A stretch of 35,249 nt of DNA from Phycisphaerales bacterium (GCA_013360675.1 JABWBB010000030.1:1-35249); one strand, 5' to 3'. Shown: positions 1-8,836, counted from the stretch's first letter. The notes: generated by a model from the sequence alone, not told the origin. Program-made: numbers and translations.

Positions 1-1
1 C

Positions 2-334
2 CTCTGGCTCGGCACCGTGATCGTCGGCAGCGCCCATCTCGCGGGCAGCGACCTCGCGGCGAGCCTCCACCGCGCCGACTTCGGCATCGGGATCGAACGA
101 CCCCATCGCGGCCGGGGCTGGGGCGCTCGGCTCACCGAGGCCGCGATCACGTGGGCGTGTGCCCAGCCGGCGATCGACTGGATCGATCTCGGTGTGTTCC
201 GCGGGAACGACCGAGCCCACGCGCTCTACACGAGCGTGGGCTTCGTGGAGGTCGGACGCGTGACGGATCGTTTCCGCGTCGACGGTCTGAGCATCGACGA
301 CATCCAGATGACCCTGCGGGTCGCAGCCCGGTGA
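2..334 (+). CDS. GNAT-family N-acetyltransferase, C-terminal part (5' end outside the window)
   Basis: The frame is open to the left edge, so the gene probably starts before the window; the first internal start is a GTG at 17. The fragment has the GNAT acetyl-CoA pyrophosphate-binding loop (HRGRGWGARLTEAA, an R/Q-x-x-G-x-G/A match) followed by the usual late strand and helix (NDRAHALYTSVGFVEVG). This is the C-terminal half of a typical acetyltransferase of about 170 residues, transferring an acetyl group from acetyl-CoA to an amine. The substrate cannot be told. The stop at 332-334 lies 3 bases from the stop of the convergent gene on the minus strand. Family assignment is firm; function is not. 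Confidence 0.75.
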   Translation, partial: LWLGTVIVGSAHLAGSDLAASLHRADFGIGIERPHRGRGWGARLTEAAITWACAQPAIDWIDLGVFRGNDRAHALYTSVGFVEVGRVTDRFRVDGLSIDDIQMTLRVAAR

Positions 335-337
335 GGC

Positions 338-682
338 TCAGACCGCGCGCGGGAGCCAGGAGGCGCGACGGCGGGCGACCTCGACGTTCGTCCATGGGCC
401 GCGGCTCGCCATCTCGCGCACGAGCGCGTGGAAGCGCTCGGGATCGGTCGCGACGGGCAACGTCACCTCGAGCACCGCGCGACGCGCGCCGCCCTCGACG
501 TCGATCTCGCGATAGAGGAAGACGGTCGCGGGATCCTCGGGGTCGTCCACGAGCGCGAAGCCGAACAGCGGACGGCTCGGGTGCGGAAAGGACCAGGCGC
601 CGAGCGCCTCGACGAGCGACGGAAGCCCCGAAGCCGAGACGCCCTGCCAGCCACCGATGATCGAGGTGCGCCACCACTCCAC
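338..682 (-). CDS. Hypothetical protein, probably truncated at its N-terminus
   Basis: I do not recognise the family. From a possible GTG at 680-682 the frame encodes about 114 residues of balanced composition (starting EWWRTSIIGGWQG, with FALVDDPEDPATVFLYREID in the middle) and strongly GC-biased third positions, so it is very likely coding. The frame stays open upstream to 1123, but that extension is only the antisense of the rmuC coiled coil. No good ribosome binding site is visible. Because rmuC, on the opposite strand, also seems to lack its beginning at the same place, both genes may be cut by one junction at about 680-750. The start is therefore uncertain. Confidence 0.5.
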   Translation of the reverse strand: MEWWRTSIIGGWQGVSASGLPSLVEALGAWSFPHPSRPLFGFALVDDPEDPATVFLYREIDVEGGARRAVLEVTLPVATDPERFHALVREMASRGPWTNVEVARRRASWLPRAV

Positions 683-751
683 GCTCGCGACGCCCGCCAC
701 GCGCACGAGCAGGCGCAACGCCTGGGCGAAGATCTCGCCCGCGAGCGCGGC

Positions 752-2056
752 ATGACCCAGCAGGTGCGCGAGGAAGGCGAGAAACGGCTGGACGCGGCGC
801 GCGACGCCGCCCGGGCGATCGAACAGCAGCGTGCCGAACTCGAGGCCGATCTGTCGACGGCACGTGTCGAGCACAAGGCCGCGCTCGAATCGATGGAGAT
901 CACGTTCAAGGGGAATCTGCGCGCAGTCGAGATGCGCGAAGCGCAGTTGCGCGAGCAGGTCGATCAGCTGCATGTGCGGATGCAGGAGACGTTCCGTTCG
1001 CTGGCGGCGGGCGCGCTCGAGAAGGCCAACACCGAACTGCTCAAACTCGCCGACGAGCGCTTCAAGGCGCAGCAGCAGCAATCGGTGCACGAGCTCGAGC
1101 AGCGCAAGAACGCCGTCGAACAACTCGTCAAGCCCATCGCCGAGACGCTGAGCAAGACCGAGGCGAAGCTGGGCGAACTGGACCGGTCACGCGCGTCGAC
1201 GGCGGCGGCGATCGGCGAGCAGATGAAGGCCGTCGCCGACATGGGGCGCGTGCTCAAGGATGAGACCTCGAAACTGGTCAACGCGCTCAAGCGCCCCGAG
1301 ATCCGCGGGCGCTACGGTGAGATCCAGTTGCGGCGTGTCGCCGAGCTGGCAGGCATGACCGCGTATTGCGACTTTGACGAGCAGACGGGCGTGCGCGACG
1401 CCGAGGGCCGTCTGCAGAAGCCCGACATGACCGTGCGCCTGCCCAATGAACGCATCATCGCGGTTGACGCCAAGACGAACATCGCGGCGTATATCGACGC
1501 CGTCGAGGCCACCACGCCCGAGCAGGCCGAGACGCACCTGAACCGCTTCGCCGCGCACGTGGCCGAGCAGGTCGCCGCCCTGTCGCGCAAGGGGTATTGG
1601 GAGCGGTACGACGGCGCGCCCGAGTTCGTGGTGATGTTCGTGCCGGGCGATCAGTTCATCGACGCCGCGCTGCAGCGCAAGCCCGAACTGATCGAGCAGG
1701 CGGCGCAGCAGCGGGTGATCCTGGCCAGCCCCAGCACGCTGATCGGGCTGCTGCGGGCCGTCGCCGTCGGCTGGCGCGAGCAGCGCCTCGAGAAGCAGGC
1801 GCAGGAGCTCTTCACGCTGGGGCAGGAGCTGCACGACCGGGCGGCAGTCCTTTCAGAGCACCTGGGGCGGCTGGGCGGTTCGCTCGAGCAAGCCGTCAAA
1901 CGCTACAACGACGTCGTGGGCAGTTACGAGGGGCGGCTCGAGCCGACGCTGCGCCGCTTTGAAGAGGCGGGCGCCCGCAGCGGGAAGCAACTGGCCGAGG
2001 TCGAGTGCGTCACCGTGCGGGCACGCCTGCCCGCGGGGCAGAACACCCAGGAATGA
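752..2056 (+). CDS. rmuC: DNA recombination protein RmuC, N-terminal part apparently missing
   Basis: RmuC proteins are nuclease-fold proteins that limit recombination at inverted repeats; they usually have an N-terminal membrane anchor, a long coiled coil and a restriction-endonuclease-like domain. Here the coiled coil (E/A/R/Q-rich heptads up to about codon 160) is followed by the conserved core, including RPEIRGRYGEIQLRRVAELAGM, the stretch IIAVDAKTNIAAYIDA, FVVMFVPGDQFIDAA and LIGLLRAVAVGWREQRL. From the ATG at 752 it encodes 434 residues. The frame is open upstream to 428, and coiled-coil-like sequence continues back to about 680, before which it becomes the antisense of the neighbouring gene. 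No membrane anchor is present. I chose 752 as the first ATG inside clear coiled coil; the native start may be lost. Confidence 0.85.
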   Translation: MTQQVREEGEKRLDAARDAARAIEQQRAELEADLSTARVEHKAALESMEITFKGNLRAVEMREAQLREQVDQLHVRMQETFRSLAAGALEKANTELLKLADERFKAQQQQSVHELEQRKNAVEQLVKPIAETLSKTEAKLGELDRSRASTAAAIGEQMKAVADMGRVLKDETSKLVNALKRPEIRGRYGEIQLRRVAELAGMTAYCDFDEQTGVRDAEGRLQKPDMTVRLPNERIIAVDAKTNIAAYIDAVEATTPEQAETHLNRFAAHVAEQVAALSRKGYWERYDGAPEFVVMFVPGDQFIDAALQRKPELIEQAAQQRVILASPSTLIGLLRAVAVGWREQRLEKQAQELFTLGQELHDRAAVLSEHLGRLGGSLEQAVKRYNDVVGSYEGRLEPTLRRFEEAGARSGKQLAEVECVTVRARLPAGQNTQE

Positions 2057-2102
2057 CGAGGCGGGTGGTGGCACCCGGATTCAGATTGATCGCCGTGCTG
2101 TG

Positions 2103-2185
2103 CATGCAGCCCGAGCGTGAGCGAGGGCTTTCCTTTTATTGACCAGACAAAAGAAGAGATCCCTCCCTGACGGTCGGGCTGCATG
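2103..2185. terminator. Long inverted repeat between convergent rmuC and ftsH, possible bidirectional terminator
   Basis: A perfect 12-base inverted repeat (catgcagcccga at 2103-2114, tcgggctgcatg at 2174-2185) encloses nested complementarity: gaggg 2123-2127 with ccctc 2161-2165, and ctttt 2133-2137 with aaaag 2149-2153. It lies in the 152-base gap between the ends of rmuC and ftsH, where a shared terminator is expected. T/A-rich stretches lie inside the structure, not directly after the outer stem, so a classical intrinsic terminator is not certain. Confidence 0.4.
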
Positions 2186-2208
2186 TCAAGATTGCCTTCG
2201 CGTTCGTC

Positions 2209-4242
2209 TCACGCCGGGCTGGGGAGCACATCGGGCGGAAGGTCCTCGCTCGCCGTCGCCTTGCCGCCCGGGGCGGGGGTCTGGGCCTTGCGTGCCTCGA
2301 GCATGGCGAGCATCTCGCTGACGGTGGGCTTGTCGAGCTTTTCGCCGCGCATCAGGCGGGTGACCTCGTCGGCGCTGAGAGTCTCGTGCTTGAGGAGGGC
2401 CTCGGCGACGCTGACGACCTTGTCCCAGTTGGCCTCGAGGATCTCGCGGGCCTTGGTGAAGGCCTCGTCGGCGAGGCGGCGCACCTCTTCGTCGATGATG
2501 CGCGCGGTCTCGTCGGAATAATCCTTGTCGGGGAGCTGCAGCTCGCGCGAGTCGCTGGGCGCATAACGGATGAAGCCCAGCCGATCGGACATGCCCCACT
2601 CGAGCACCATGTGCTTGGCCATGGCGGTGACCTGGGCGATGTCCTGCGATGCGCCCGACGAGACATCATTCATGGCCTTCTGCTCGGCGATGCGCCCGCC
2701 GCAGAGCACTTTCATCGTCGCGTTGAGCCAGCGCACGCTGTAGCCCATGCGGTCCTTCTCGGGGAGCGAGAACGTCGCGCCGCCCGCGGCCCCGCGCGGG
2801 ATGATCGTCACCTTGTGCAGCGGGTCGGCGTCGGGCAGCAGCGCCTGCAGCACCGCGTGCCCGGCCTCGTGATAGGCCACGAGCTTGTTCTCGTCCTTCT
2901 CGCGCACGCGCGACTTCTTCGCGCGACCGAACTTCACCTTGTCGCGGGCCTCTTCCAGGTCCACCTGCTCGACGTAATCCTTGTTCTGCATCGTGGCGGC
3001 GATGGCGCCCTCGTTGATGATGGCCGCCAAGTCCGCTCCCGAGAACATCGGCGTGCCCCGCGCCACGCGCTCGAGGTCGACCTCCGGGCTCATCTTCACC
3101 TTCTTGGCGTGCACGCGCAGGATCTCGAGCCGCCCCTTGAGATCGGGCAGCGGCACGATGATCTGGCGATCGAATCGACCCGGGCGGATGAGCGCGGGGT
3201 CGAGCACATCGCCACGGTTGGTGGCGGCGATGACGATCACGCCGTCGGTGGTGGCAAAGCCGTCCATCTCGACGAGAATGGCGTTGAGCGTCTGCTCACG
3301 TTCGTCGTGCCCGCCGTGCGAGAAGCCCCCGCCGCGCCGGCGCCCCACGGCGTCGATCTCGTCGAGGAAGATGATGCAGGGGGACGATTCCTTGGCCTGC
3401 TTGAAGAGATCGCGGACGCGCGACGCGCCCACGCCCACGAACATCTCGACGAAGTCGGAGCCCGAGATCGAGAAGAAGGGCACGTCGGCCTCGCCGGCGA
3501 TGGCGCGGGCCAGCAGGGTCTTGCCGCAGCCGGGCTCGCCCACGAGCAGCACGCCCCGCGGGATGCGCCCGCCCAGGCGCGCGAACTTCTTGGGGTTCTT
3601 GAGGAACTCGATGATCTCGGAGACTTCGTCCTTGGCCTCGTCGATGCCGGCGACATCGTTGAAGGTGACGTTGGTCATCTCCTTGTTGAGGGTGCGGTGG
3701 CGCGATTTGCCGAAGTTGCCCAGCATGCCGCCCCCGCCCCCCGCCCCGCGGATCCCGCGGGTGATGAGCATCCAGATCACGATGAAGATGATGAGGATGG
3801 GTCCGTAGAAGAGCAGGAGTGGCATCCACCAGCTGCTCGCCTCGGGGCGTGCCGCGTTGGCGGTGATCCGCATCACCTCGTCGGCGACGGTCTTCGACGT
3901 CGCGGTGTTCAACTGGATCGAGACGTTGCCCTGCGGGGCGTCCTCGGCGGCGCGCCGGACGGCGATCACCGCGCTGTCGCTGATCCGCACCGAATCCTCG
4001 ACGATCAGCCCGCTGTTCCACAGGTTCTCAAAGTCCGCCAGCGTGACGGACTTGCCCGCGCGCGGCGTGCTGAAGAGCATCACCAGCAGCAGCACCAGCA
4101 ACGCCGCTGACAAGATGCCAAAGACCCCGCGCCCCGGCTGCGGGGCCCCCTGCCCCGGCGGACGATCGCGCCCGGGTTCCTGTCCGGAACGCTGCGGCTT
4201 GGGAGCGGGCGGGCGATCGTTCTTGTCGGGTCGGTTGGCCAT
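2209..4242 (-). CDS. ftsH: ATP-dependent zinc metalloprotease FtsH
   Basis: Membrane-bound AAA+ protease that unfolds and degrades membrane and short-lived cytosolic proteins. The 677 residues show a proline-rich basic N-terminus, a first membrane segment (about 40-58), a periplasmic domain, a second membrane segment (about 137-160), Walker A GEPGCGKT (235-242), Walker B IIFLDEID (290-297), the arginine-finger region ending [11 protein letters not shown], and the zinc-binding HEAGH (458-462) with a further ligand Asp near 534 in [12 protein letters not shown]. The length is normal for the family and all catalytic residues are present. AGGAG lies 5 bases before the ATG. The 163-base gap to lptE contains a TATAAG at 4376-4381 (minus strand) that could be a -10 box, without a clear -35, so ftsH may have its own promoter. 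Confidence 0.97.
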   Translation of the reverse strand: MANRPDKNDRPPAPKPQRSGQEPGRDRPPGQGAPQPGRGVFGILSAALLVLLLVMLFSTPRAGKSVTLADFENLWNSGLIVEDSVRISDSAVIAVRRAAEDAPQGNVSIQLNTATSKTVADEVMRITANAARPEASSWWMPLLLFYGPILIIFIVIWMLITRGIRGAGGGGGMLGNFGKSRHRTLNKEMTNVTFNDVAGIDEAKDEVSEIIEFLKNPKKFARLGGRIPRGVLLVGEPGCGKTLLARAIAGEADVPFFSISGSDFVEMFVGVGASRVRDLFKQAKESSPCIIFLDEIDAVGRRRGGGFSHGGHDEREQTLNAILVEMDGFATTDGVIVIAATNRGDVLDPALIRPGRFDRQIIVPLPDLKGRLEILRVHAKKVKMSPEVDLERVARGTPMFSGADLAAIINEGAIAATMQNKDYVEQVDLEEARDKVKFGRAKKSRVREKDENKLVAYHEAGHAVLQALLPDADPLHKVTIIPRGAAGGATFSLPEKDRMGYSVRWLNATMKVLCGGRIAEQKAMNDVSSGASQDIAQVTAMAKHMVLEWGMSDRLGFIRYAPSDSRELQLPDKDYSDETARIIDEEVRRLADEAFTKAREILEANWDKVVSVAEALLKHETLSADEVTRLMRGEKLDKPTVSEMLAMLEARKAQTPAPGGKATASEDLPPDVLPSPA

Positions 4243-4405
4243 GCGACTCCTGAAGGCTGATACCGATTCTTCGGCCGCCCGGACGCCCCGGATGCACCCA
4301 AGGTCCGTGCGAAGCCATCAAAAGGTAGGCGGGCGTTGGGGTCCGCATCGGCCCGGAGGGTGTTTTCTGCACCCGCTTATAAGGTGAATGTGCCTGATTG
4401 ATTCG

Positions 4406-4945
4406 TCACCAGGTCTCACGGAGTTCGGCCACGATGTCGCGGGCCAGTCGCTGGGCGGTGGCGTGACGCCCGGTTTCGATCCGCTCTCCCGTGGGTTGCG
4501 CGGGGACAAAGACATCGGCGCTGGCGAAGGACTTTCGGGCGACGATGGGCTTGCCCGTACGCGCGTCGATCCACTCGAAATCGACGCTGAGCTTGTACGA
4601 CATCGTCTGCGTCAGGCCGGTGATCGAATCGTTGGCCAGCGAGCGGATCTGCGCCGAGCGGATCACGCCGCGTAGTTCGCTGTCGGCCCGGCCCGCGCGG
4701 GTCACCACCATCGGGGTGCTGCGCTGGATCTCCTTGATGATCGCCTCGGTCAGCTCGACCTCGACGCCCACGGCGTATGTCTTGTTCTCGAAGACCGGCA
4801 CCGCGACCGAACGCACACCCGAGTCATACGTCGAATCAAAGGCGTATCCCTGGCTCGGGCTGCTCGCGCACCCGCCCACCGCAAGCAGGCCAAGCCCGAG
4901 CACGGGCACAAGCACGACCGCCCGTGTCAAGACGGCCCGGATCAT
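4406..4945 (-). CDS. lptE: LptE-like LPS-assembly lipoprotein
   Basis: A 179-residue lipoprotein: basic start, hydrophobic segment VLVPVLGLGLLAVGG, lipobox cysteine (LAVGGC) and a mature domain with SVAVPVFENKTYAVGVEVELTEAI, the pattern of the LptE/lipopolysaccharide-assembly family found in planctomycetes and related phyla. LptE is the outer-membrane lipoprotein that plugs the LptD barrel during LPS delivery. The ATG overlaps the stop of the BamD-like gene (ATGA), showing translational coupling in one operon. Family assignment rests on pattern recognition of the N-terminal half; the role in LPS export is inferred. Confidence 0.8.
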   Translation of the reverse strand: MIRAVLTRAVVLVPVLGLGLLAVGGCASSPSQGYAFDSTYDSGVRSVAVPVFENKTYAVGVEVELTEAIIKEIQRSTPMVVTRAGRADSELRGVIRSAQIRSLANDSITGLTQTMSYKLSVDFEWIDARTGKPIVARKSFASADVFVPAQPTGERIETGRHATAQRLARDIVAELRETW

Positions 4946-5979
4946 GGCGCGGGCTCCTCGGGCGCGGCGTCGCTGGGCGCGGCATCTTCGGGTGCGATCG
5001 CATCGGCGGGCTTGGGCGATTCACCCATGCCCCAGCCACGCTGCTCGATGATCTCCAGTCCCTCCTGCGCCGAGCGGGTGCCGGGGAACTTGCGCACCAG
5101 GCGTCGGAGCGTGAGGCGTGCCGAGACCGGATCGCCGCGCGTGAGGTACCAGCGCCCCACGCCCAGCACCTGGGCGGCGCGCGATTCGTCGAGGCGGGCC
5201 TGGAGTTCGGGCCCGAGGCCGGCTTCCTGGGCGTGCGCGGGGAACTCTTCGACGAGCGTGTCGATCTGGTAGCGGGCATCGAGCAGCGGGGCCGCGTCGT
5301 AGCGCGGGCCCTTGAACTGCGCGATGTTGGCGTAGATCAGCCGCTGCATGGCCATGGGGCGGGCGTCGGAGTTGGGGAAGTTCTGCAGGAAGACGTCGTA
5401 CGTCTCCGCCGCCCCGCGCAGATCGCGGTTGCGGTAGTAGTAGTCGCCCAGTTCGAGCAGAGCCCGCTCGGCCAGGCGGCTGCCGGGCAGGCGCTCGTTG
5501 ATGCGGATGATGATCTCTTCGGCGATGGGCACGCCCGAATCCATGCGGAAGAGGCCCAGCACCTTCTTGCGCAGGCCGCCCAGATAGAGCAGCGCCACGT
5601 CGAACTCACGCTCGAGGGCCGGGGCGAACATCTCTGACCCCGAGAAGTTCTTGACGACTTCTTCGAAATCGAGCAGGGCGTCGTACTCGTCGCCGTCGGC
5701 GAGCTTGCAGTCGCCGCGCAGGACCAGGGCCTCGGGCACGTAGGCGTTCGAGGTCAGTTCGTAGACCGCCATCCACGCGTCGAGTTCGCGCCGGGCCGCG
5801 CTGATGCGCCCCTCGGCGATCTTGGTGCGGACGCCAGCCATGACGGCGGCGTCGGAGCCGGGCTCGGGGGCCGACTGCTGCACGATCTGCCCCTCGTCAT
5901 CGAGGCGGAAGGTCGATGACTGGGCGCTCGCCGTCGCGCTCAGGCCCAGGAGAATGAACGGTGTCAACCGGCGGAGCAT
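4942..5979 (-). CDS. BamD-like TPR outer-membrane assembly protein
   Basis: 345 residues with a Sec signal peptide (MLRRLTPFILLGLSATASAQ) and TPR-type helical repeats through the body (for example AERALLELGDYYYRNRDLRGAAETYDVFLQNFPNSD and GRWYLTRGDPVSARLTLRRLVRKFPGT, each quoted in part of a repeat). This resembles BamD/YfiO proteins, periplasmic lipoproteins of the beta-barrel assembly machine, but no lipobox cysteine is present, so it is soluble or anchored otherwise. A proline/alanine-rich acidic tail ends the protein. The start at 5979 is fixed by the signal peptide, although that puts the first 83 bases inside the preceding Bfd-like gene in another frame. It has no visible ribosome binding site. 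Stop overlaps the lptE start by 4 bases. Confidence 0.75.
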   Translation of the reverse strand: MLRRLTPFILLGLSATASAQSSTFRLDDEGQIVQQSAPEPGSDAAVMAGVRTKIAEGRISAARRELDAWMAVYELTSNAYVPEALVLRGDCKLADGDEYDALLDFEEVVKNFSGSEMFAPALEREFDVALLYLGGLRKKVLGLFRMDSGVPIAEEIIIRINERLPGSRLAERALLELGDYYYRNRDLRGAAETYDVFLQNFPNSDARPMAMQRLIYANIAQFKGPRYDAAPLLDARYQIDTLVEEFPAHAQEAGLGPELQARLDESRAAQVLGVGRWYLTRGDPVSARLTLRRLVRKFPGTRSAQEGLEIIEQRGWGMGESPKPADAIAPEDAAPSDAAPEEPAP

Positions 5980-6238
5980 CGCGCACAGGATACGCGAGGC
6001 CGGCGCAGCCCGCAGGATCGACCTGGGCCAGCAGCCGCCTCAGCCCCGCCTCGTCCTGGGGGATCCACCGCGTGCGGCCCGTCTTGAGCGTGAGCAGGAT
6101 GTACGGCATGCAGCGCCCGCAGGAGGTCCCGCAGCCCGTCGCCGCCGACAACGCCCCCAGCGACGGGCCCACCCTGCGCGACAGATCCAGCAGCGTGGCG
6201 AAGGTCACGTTGTGGCAGACGCACCGGTCAACGCTCAT
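5897..6238 (-). CDS. Bfd-like [2Fe-2S]-binding protein
   Basis: 113 residues. The N-terminal half has the cysteine pattern of bacterioferritin-associated ferredoxin / NirB-type BFD domains: C6-x-C8 in DRCVCHNVTF and C36-x3-C40-x2-C43 in TGCGTSCGRC. Four of these (C6, C8, C40, C43) would hold a [2Fe-2S] cluster; C36 is extra. Bfd itself reduces bacterioferritin to release iron, but stand-alone relatives have unknown partners. The ATG at 6236-6238 overlaps the stop of the upstream pseudopilin (ATGA). The C-terminal 27 residues are Pro/Arg-rich and are read from the same DNA as the signal peptide of the BamD-like gene, so the true conserved domain ends earlier. Confidence 0.8.
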   Translation of the reverse strand: MSVDRCVCHNVTFATLLDLSRRVGPSLGALSAATGCGTSCGRCMPYILLTLKTGRTRWIPQDEAGLRRLLAQVDPAGCAGLAYPVRDAPPVDTVHSPGPERDGERPVIDLPPR

Positions 6239-7080
6239 CGCCATTCGTCCGCGTCGGGGACGTAGTGCGTGGTGTTGGTCTGACCCGCCGAACCCACGTT
6301 GAACCCGGGCACCACGATCCATTCCGGGCGGCTGACCACCTGCTGGGCCGAACCATCGGCGCGGCTGGTGACGGCGGTGCCCTGGCCCGCCTTGCGCGTG
6401 TGATGCCGGAAGGCGGTCGTGGGCGTGCTGTTGTCGGTCCAGCCCTCGCCGGGCGAATAGAGCTGCGGCGGGTCGAGCAGCGCGCAGTTGCGCGCGGGCT
6501 GCATGGGGAGAAGCGTATCGGCGAAGACAAAGAGGTCGGGCGTGCGCACGATATCGCTCAGGCGTCGCCACGGGCGAAAGCCGATCGTCGCGCCCCAGCC
6601 GGGCGTCTTGGCGGGGGAAAGGTAATACCCGTTGTAGCCGTAGGTCGAGGTGGGCTCGTTGCTCGCCCCCTGCGGGCGGTAGGAGCCCCAGGGCTGGCTG
6701 ACGCACTCAAAGACCGACTTGCGCGCCAGCTCCGCGCCCAGGTAGGGCCCGATGAACCCGCGCGAGAGATCCACGGGCGATGAGGGCGTGCCGTGCGTGC
6801 CCCACCAGAAGACCTGCGGCCCGCCGCCGATGTCGGCCTCGGACCAGTAGGCCAGCGGCATGGCGCGGTCCTGGTAATCGTTGGCGTAGAGCGACCAGGC
6901 GATGATGAGCTGGTGCTGATTGCTGAGGCACGAGGCGATGCGTGCCGCCTCTCGCGCCGAGCGCAGCGCGGGGATCAGCAGCCCGATGAGCAGCATGACC
7001 ACGCCCAAGACGACCAGCAGCTCGATCACCGAAAAGGCGCGGCGCGACACGACGCGGCGCTGGGAGGCGGGGCGCGACAC
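6235..7080 (-). CDS. Prepilin-type (pseudopilin) secreted protein with C-terminal DG motif
   Basis: A type II secretion / type IV pilin-like N-terminus, RRAFSVIELLVVLGVV, gives a prepilin cleavage site before F followed by the hydrophobic helix with the conserved Glu at +5. The large C-terminal domain ends with a HHTRKAGQGTAV...RADGSAQQV motif resembling the H-x9-DG motif of the DUF1559-type pseudopilins that are expanded in planctomycetes. I chose the GTG at 7078-7080 (281 residues), which has AGGGA upstream and leaves a 15-residue basic leader; a GTG at 7048-7050 is an alternative. An in-frame ATG at 7200 is less likely because the codons between are unlike the rest of the gene. Its stop overlaps the Bfd-like start. 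Confidence 0.8.
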   Translation of the reverse strand: MSRPASQRRVVSRRAFSVIELLVVLGVVMLLIGLLIPALRSAREAARIASCLSNQHQLIIAWSLYANDYQDRAMPLAYWSEADIGGGPQVFWWGTHGTPSSPVDLSRGFIGPYLGAELARKSVFECVSQPWGSYRPQGASNEPTSTYGYNGYYLSPAKTPGWGATIGFRPWRRLSDIVRTPDLFVFADTLLPMQPARNCALLDPPQLYSPGEGWTDNSTPTTAFRHHTRKAGQGTAVTSRADGSAQQVVSRPEWIVVPGFNVGSAGQTNTTHYVPDADEWR

Positions 7081-7204
7081 AACCGGACGTTCCCTGTGGG
7101 GGGTGGGCGCGCCCGGCGGCCAGCGACCCGCCTCCGCGCGTCGCGTCGGAGGGGTGGTGGGTATTCGCCCGTAGTGTCGTCTGCGTTTCACAACTTGCAT
7201 GCAA

Positions 7205-8836
7205 TTATCCGTCATAGGCGCCGATGGCCCATTCTCCGGCGCGCAACCTCGACAGCAGGAGCACACGGTCGGTCTCGTTGATGTCGCCATCGGCGTTGAC
7301 ATCGCGGGCGCCGAGGCCCTGCTCCCAGGCGTAGAGGTCATCGATCGAGATTCGCCCGTCCGTATTCACGTCGTAACGGGTCGCGGGATACCCCATGCCG
7401 CGCAGCCCTTGCGCACCGATGCTGAATAGCGTGCCATCGTCGATCGCGGGGGACGCACCCACGCCCTCAACACTCTCCACGAGAAAGCCCGGCATCGACG
7501 GCGAACGCGTGTAATCGAACGCCACCAGCTCTGCACAGGGCGTATACGCCGATGCGCCCGAGGGAGCCACGCCCACGAACACCCGGCGCCGGGCTTGATC
7601 GATCACGCACGCGGGCTGGATCGTCCACCCGCCCACGCGGAGATATTCGCCCGGGTCGATGACGCCGTTGCTGTTCTCGTCGATCCATGAGTCGAGGGCG
7701 CTGTCCCACACGCGCTGGGCATGATCGGCATTGTCCTTATAAAGGGTGATGCTGGGGACGCTGCCAAAGCCGCTCACCCCGCCACTGACGAGAACATACC
7801 CCCCGGAAATGGGGACGGGAGTCGTCGACGTGCGGTTGCTGGCGATGCTCCACGCCAGTTCTCCAGTTCGCGCATTAAGCCTCACCAGCGATGACGAGAA
7901 GAGCCCACCCCAGAAGTGGTACGACGCGGCGTAGAGCGCGGGGTCTTGCCCCACGCTTGCGGGCGACGTCACGCACACGCCCCCGTAGTACCCATGCCCC
8001 TCAGGGTTGGGCGCAACAAAAGCGGGCGCGGGCGTCACGCCAGCGTCGGCGGGGAAGGCCAGGAGTTCACCCGGGCCGAAGAAAAAATCACCCGATGTCG
8101 CCACGTACACCAGACCCAGGCCGCCCTCTCGCTTCGAGAGATACGCGGGCGTGTTGCCGCTGGTCGAGCCGATCATCGCGCTCCAGACGATCGCGCCGGG
8201 CTGATACGGGTTCTGGGCCGCGTGAAATGCATCGACGTTGAGGCAGAGCAGGCGACCGTCGCCGCCGGTGCTGAAATCGGTGATGAACAGGCGGTTGGAG
8301 TGGCCCAGATCATCGGTGACCAGCGGCGAGGCATTGACCACCGACGCGCCCAGCGGAGTTTGCCATCGCTGCTGACCTGTCTGGGCATTGATGCAGGTGA
8401 CGAACGAACCCGAGGCGACATAGACCGACGCCGTGCGCACGTCGTAGCAGGGGCTCGACCACGACTCGAGCACCGGCGCGGGGATCGGGGCGGCCCAGCC
8501 GGGCGTGCCGCTGTCGCGCGAGAAGCAGAACAGCCGCCACTGGGCGCCCTGCCCCGGGGGCGTCACGCGCCCGATGGCGAAGACGCTGTCCTTGCTCAGC
8601 ACCACGCCCGACTGCCCATGAAACGTGATCGCCAGGCCCGAGGCATCGGTGGCACGGGTCCAGGCGTGCAGAGAAAGGTCGGGCAGGCACCCCTCGATCA
8701 CGGACACACGGCTCGGCGTGCGCGCGAAGCTGGCCCAGCCGTCCGTGGGGCCACTGGCGTGCGCGCCCGGTGCGACAAGCGTGAGAAGGATGATCACCCA
8801 CAGGCCCGGGGCGATACCGCGGGCACACGCGTTCAT
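7205..8836 (-). CDS. Secreted PQQ-like beta-propeller protein with C-terminal dockerin
   Basis: 543 residues. A signal peptide (LWVIILLTLVAPGAHAS) is followed by repeated beta-propeller blades of the PQQ-binding-like type (SVYVASGSFVTCINAQTGQQ, VRLNARTGELAWSIAS, each with the xxLDAxTGxxxW signature). An EF-hand-like calcium loop DENSNGVIDPGE sits between blades. The last 57 residues are a type I dockerin with two calcium loops (D489-V-N491-T-D493-G and D512-V-N514-A-D516-G). Dockerins bind cohesins, or in planctomycetes may serve as surface anchors; no cohesin is in the window. The gene starts 49 bases after the PEP-CTERM-like gene, so it is probably in the same B12-riboswitch-controlled transcript. 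Ligand unknown. Start set by the signal peptide. Confidence 0.85.
   Translation of the reverse strand: MNACARGIAPGLWVIILLTLVAPGAHASGPTDGWASFARTPSRVSVIEGCLPDLSLHAWTRATDASGLAITFHGQSGVVLSKDSVFAIGRVTPPGQGAQWRLFCFSRDSGTPGWAAPIPAPVLESWSSPCYDVRTASVYVASGSFVTCINAQTGQQRWQTPLGASVVNASPLVTDDLGHSNRLFITDFSTGGDGRLLCLNVDAFHAAQNPYQPGAIVWSAMIGSTSGNTPAYLSKREGGLGLVYVATSGDFFFGPGELLAFPADAGVTPAPAFVAPNPEGHGYYGGVCVTSPASVGQDPALYAASYHFWGGLFSSSLVRLNARTGELAWSIASNRTSTTPVPISGGYVLVSGGVSGFGSVPSITLYKDNADHAQRVWDSALDSWIDENSNGVIDPGEYLRVGGWTIQPACVIDQARRRVFVGVAPSGASAYTPCAELVAFDYTRSPSMPGFLVESVEGVGASPAIDDGTLFSIGAQGLRGMGYPATRYDVNTDGRISIDDLYAWEQGLGARDVNADGDINETDRVLLLSRLRAGEWAIGAYDG

Noticed and set aside
338-1123. Minus-strand frame of 261 codons covering the small unknown gene and the start of rmuC
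   Set aside because: Upstream of about 690 it is only the antisense of the rmuC coiled coil (leucine/arginine-rich low-complexity), so I kept only the 338-682 part.
2386-4110. Plus-strand frame of 574 codons opposite ftsH
   Set aside because: Histidine/aspartate-rich mirror of a high-GC gene; ftsH with all motifs is on the other strand.
7081-7200. Longer N-terminus of the pseudopilin from an ATG at 7200
   Set aside because: The 40 extra codons use AGA, CGA, ATA and AAA freely, unlike the rest, and there is no good ribosome binding site, although the 4-base gap to the preceding gene was tempting.
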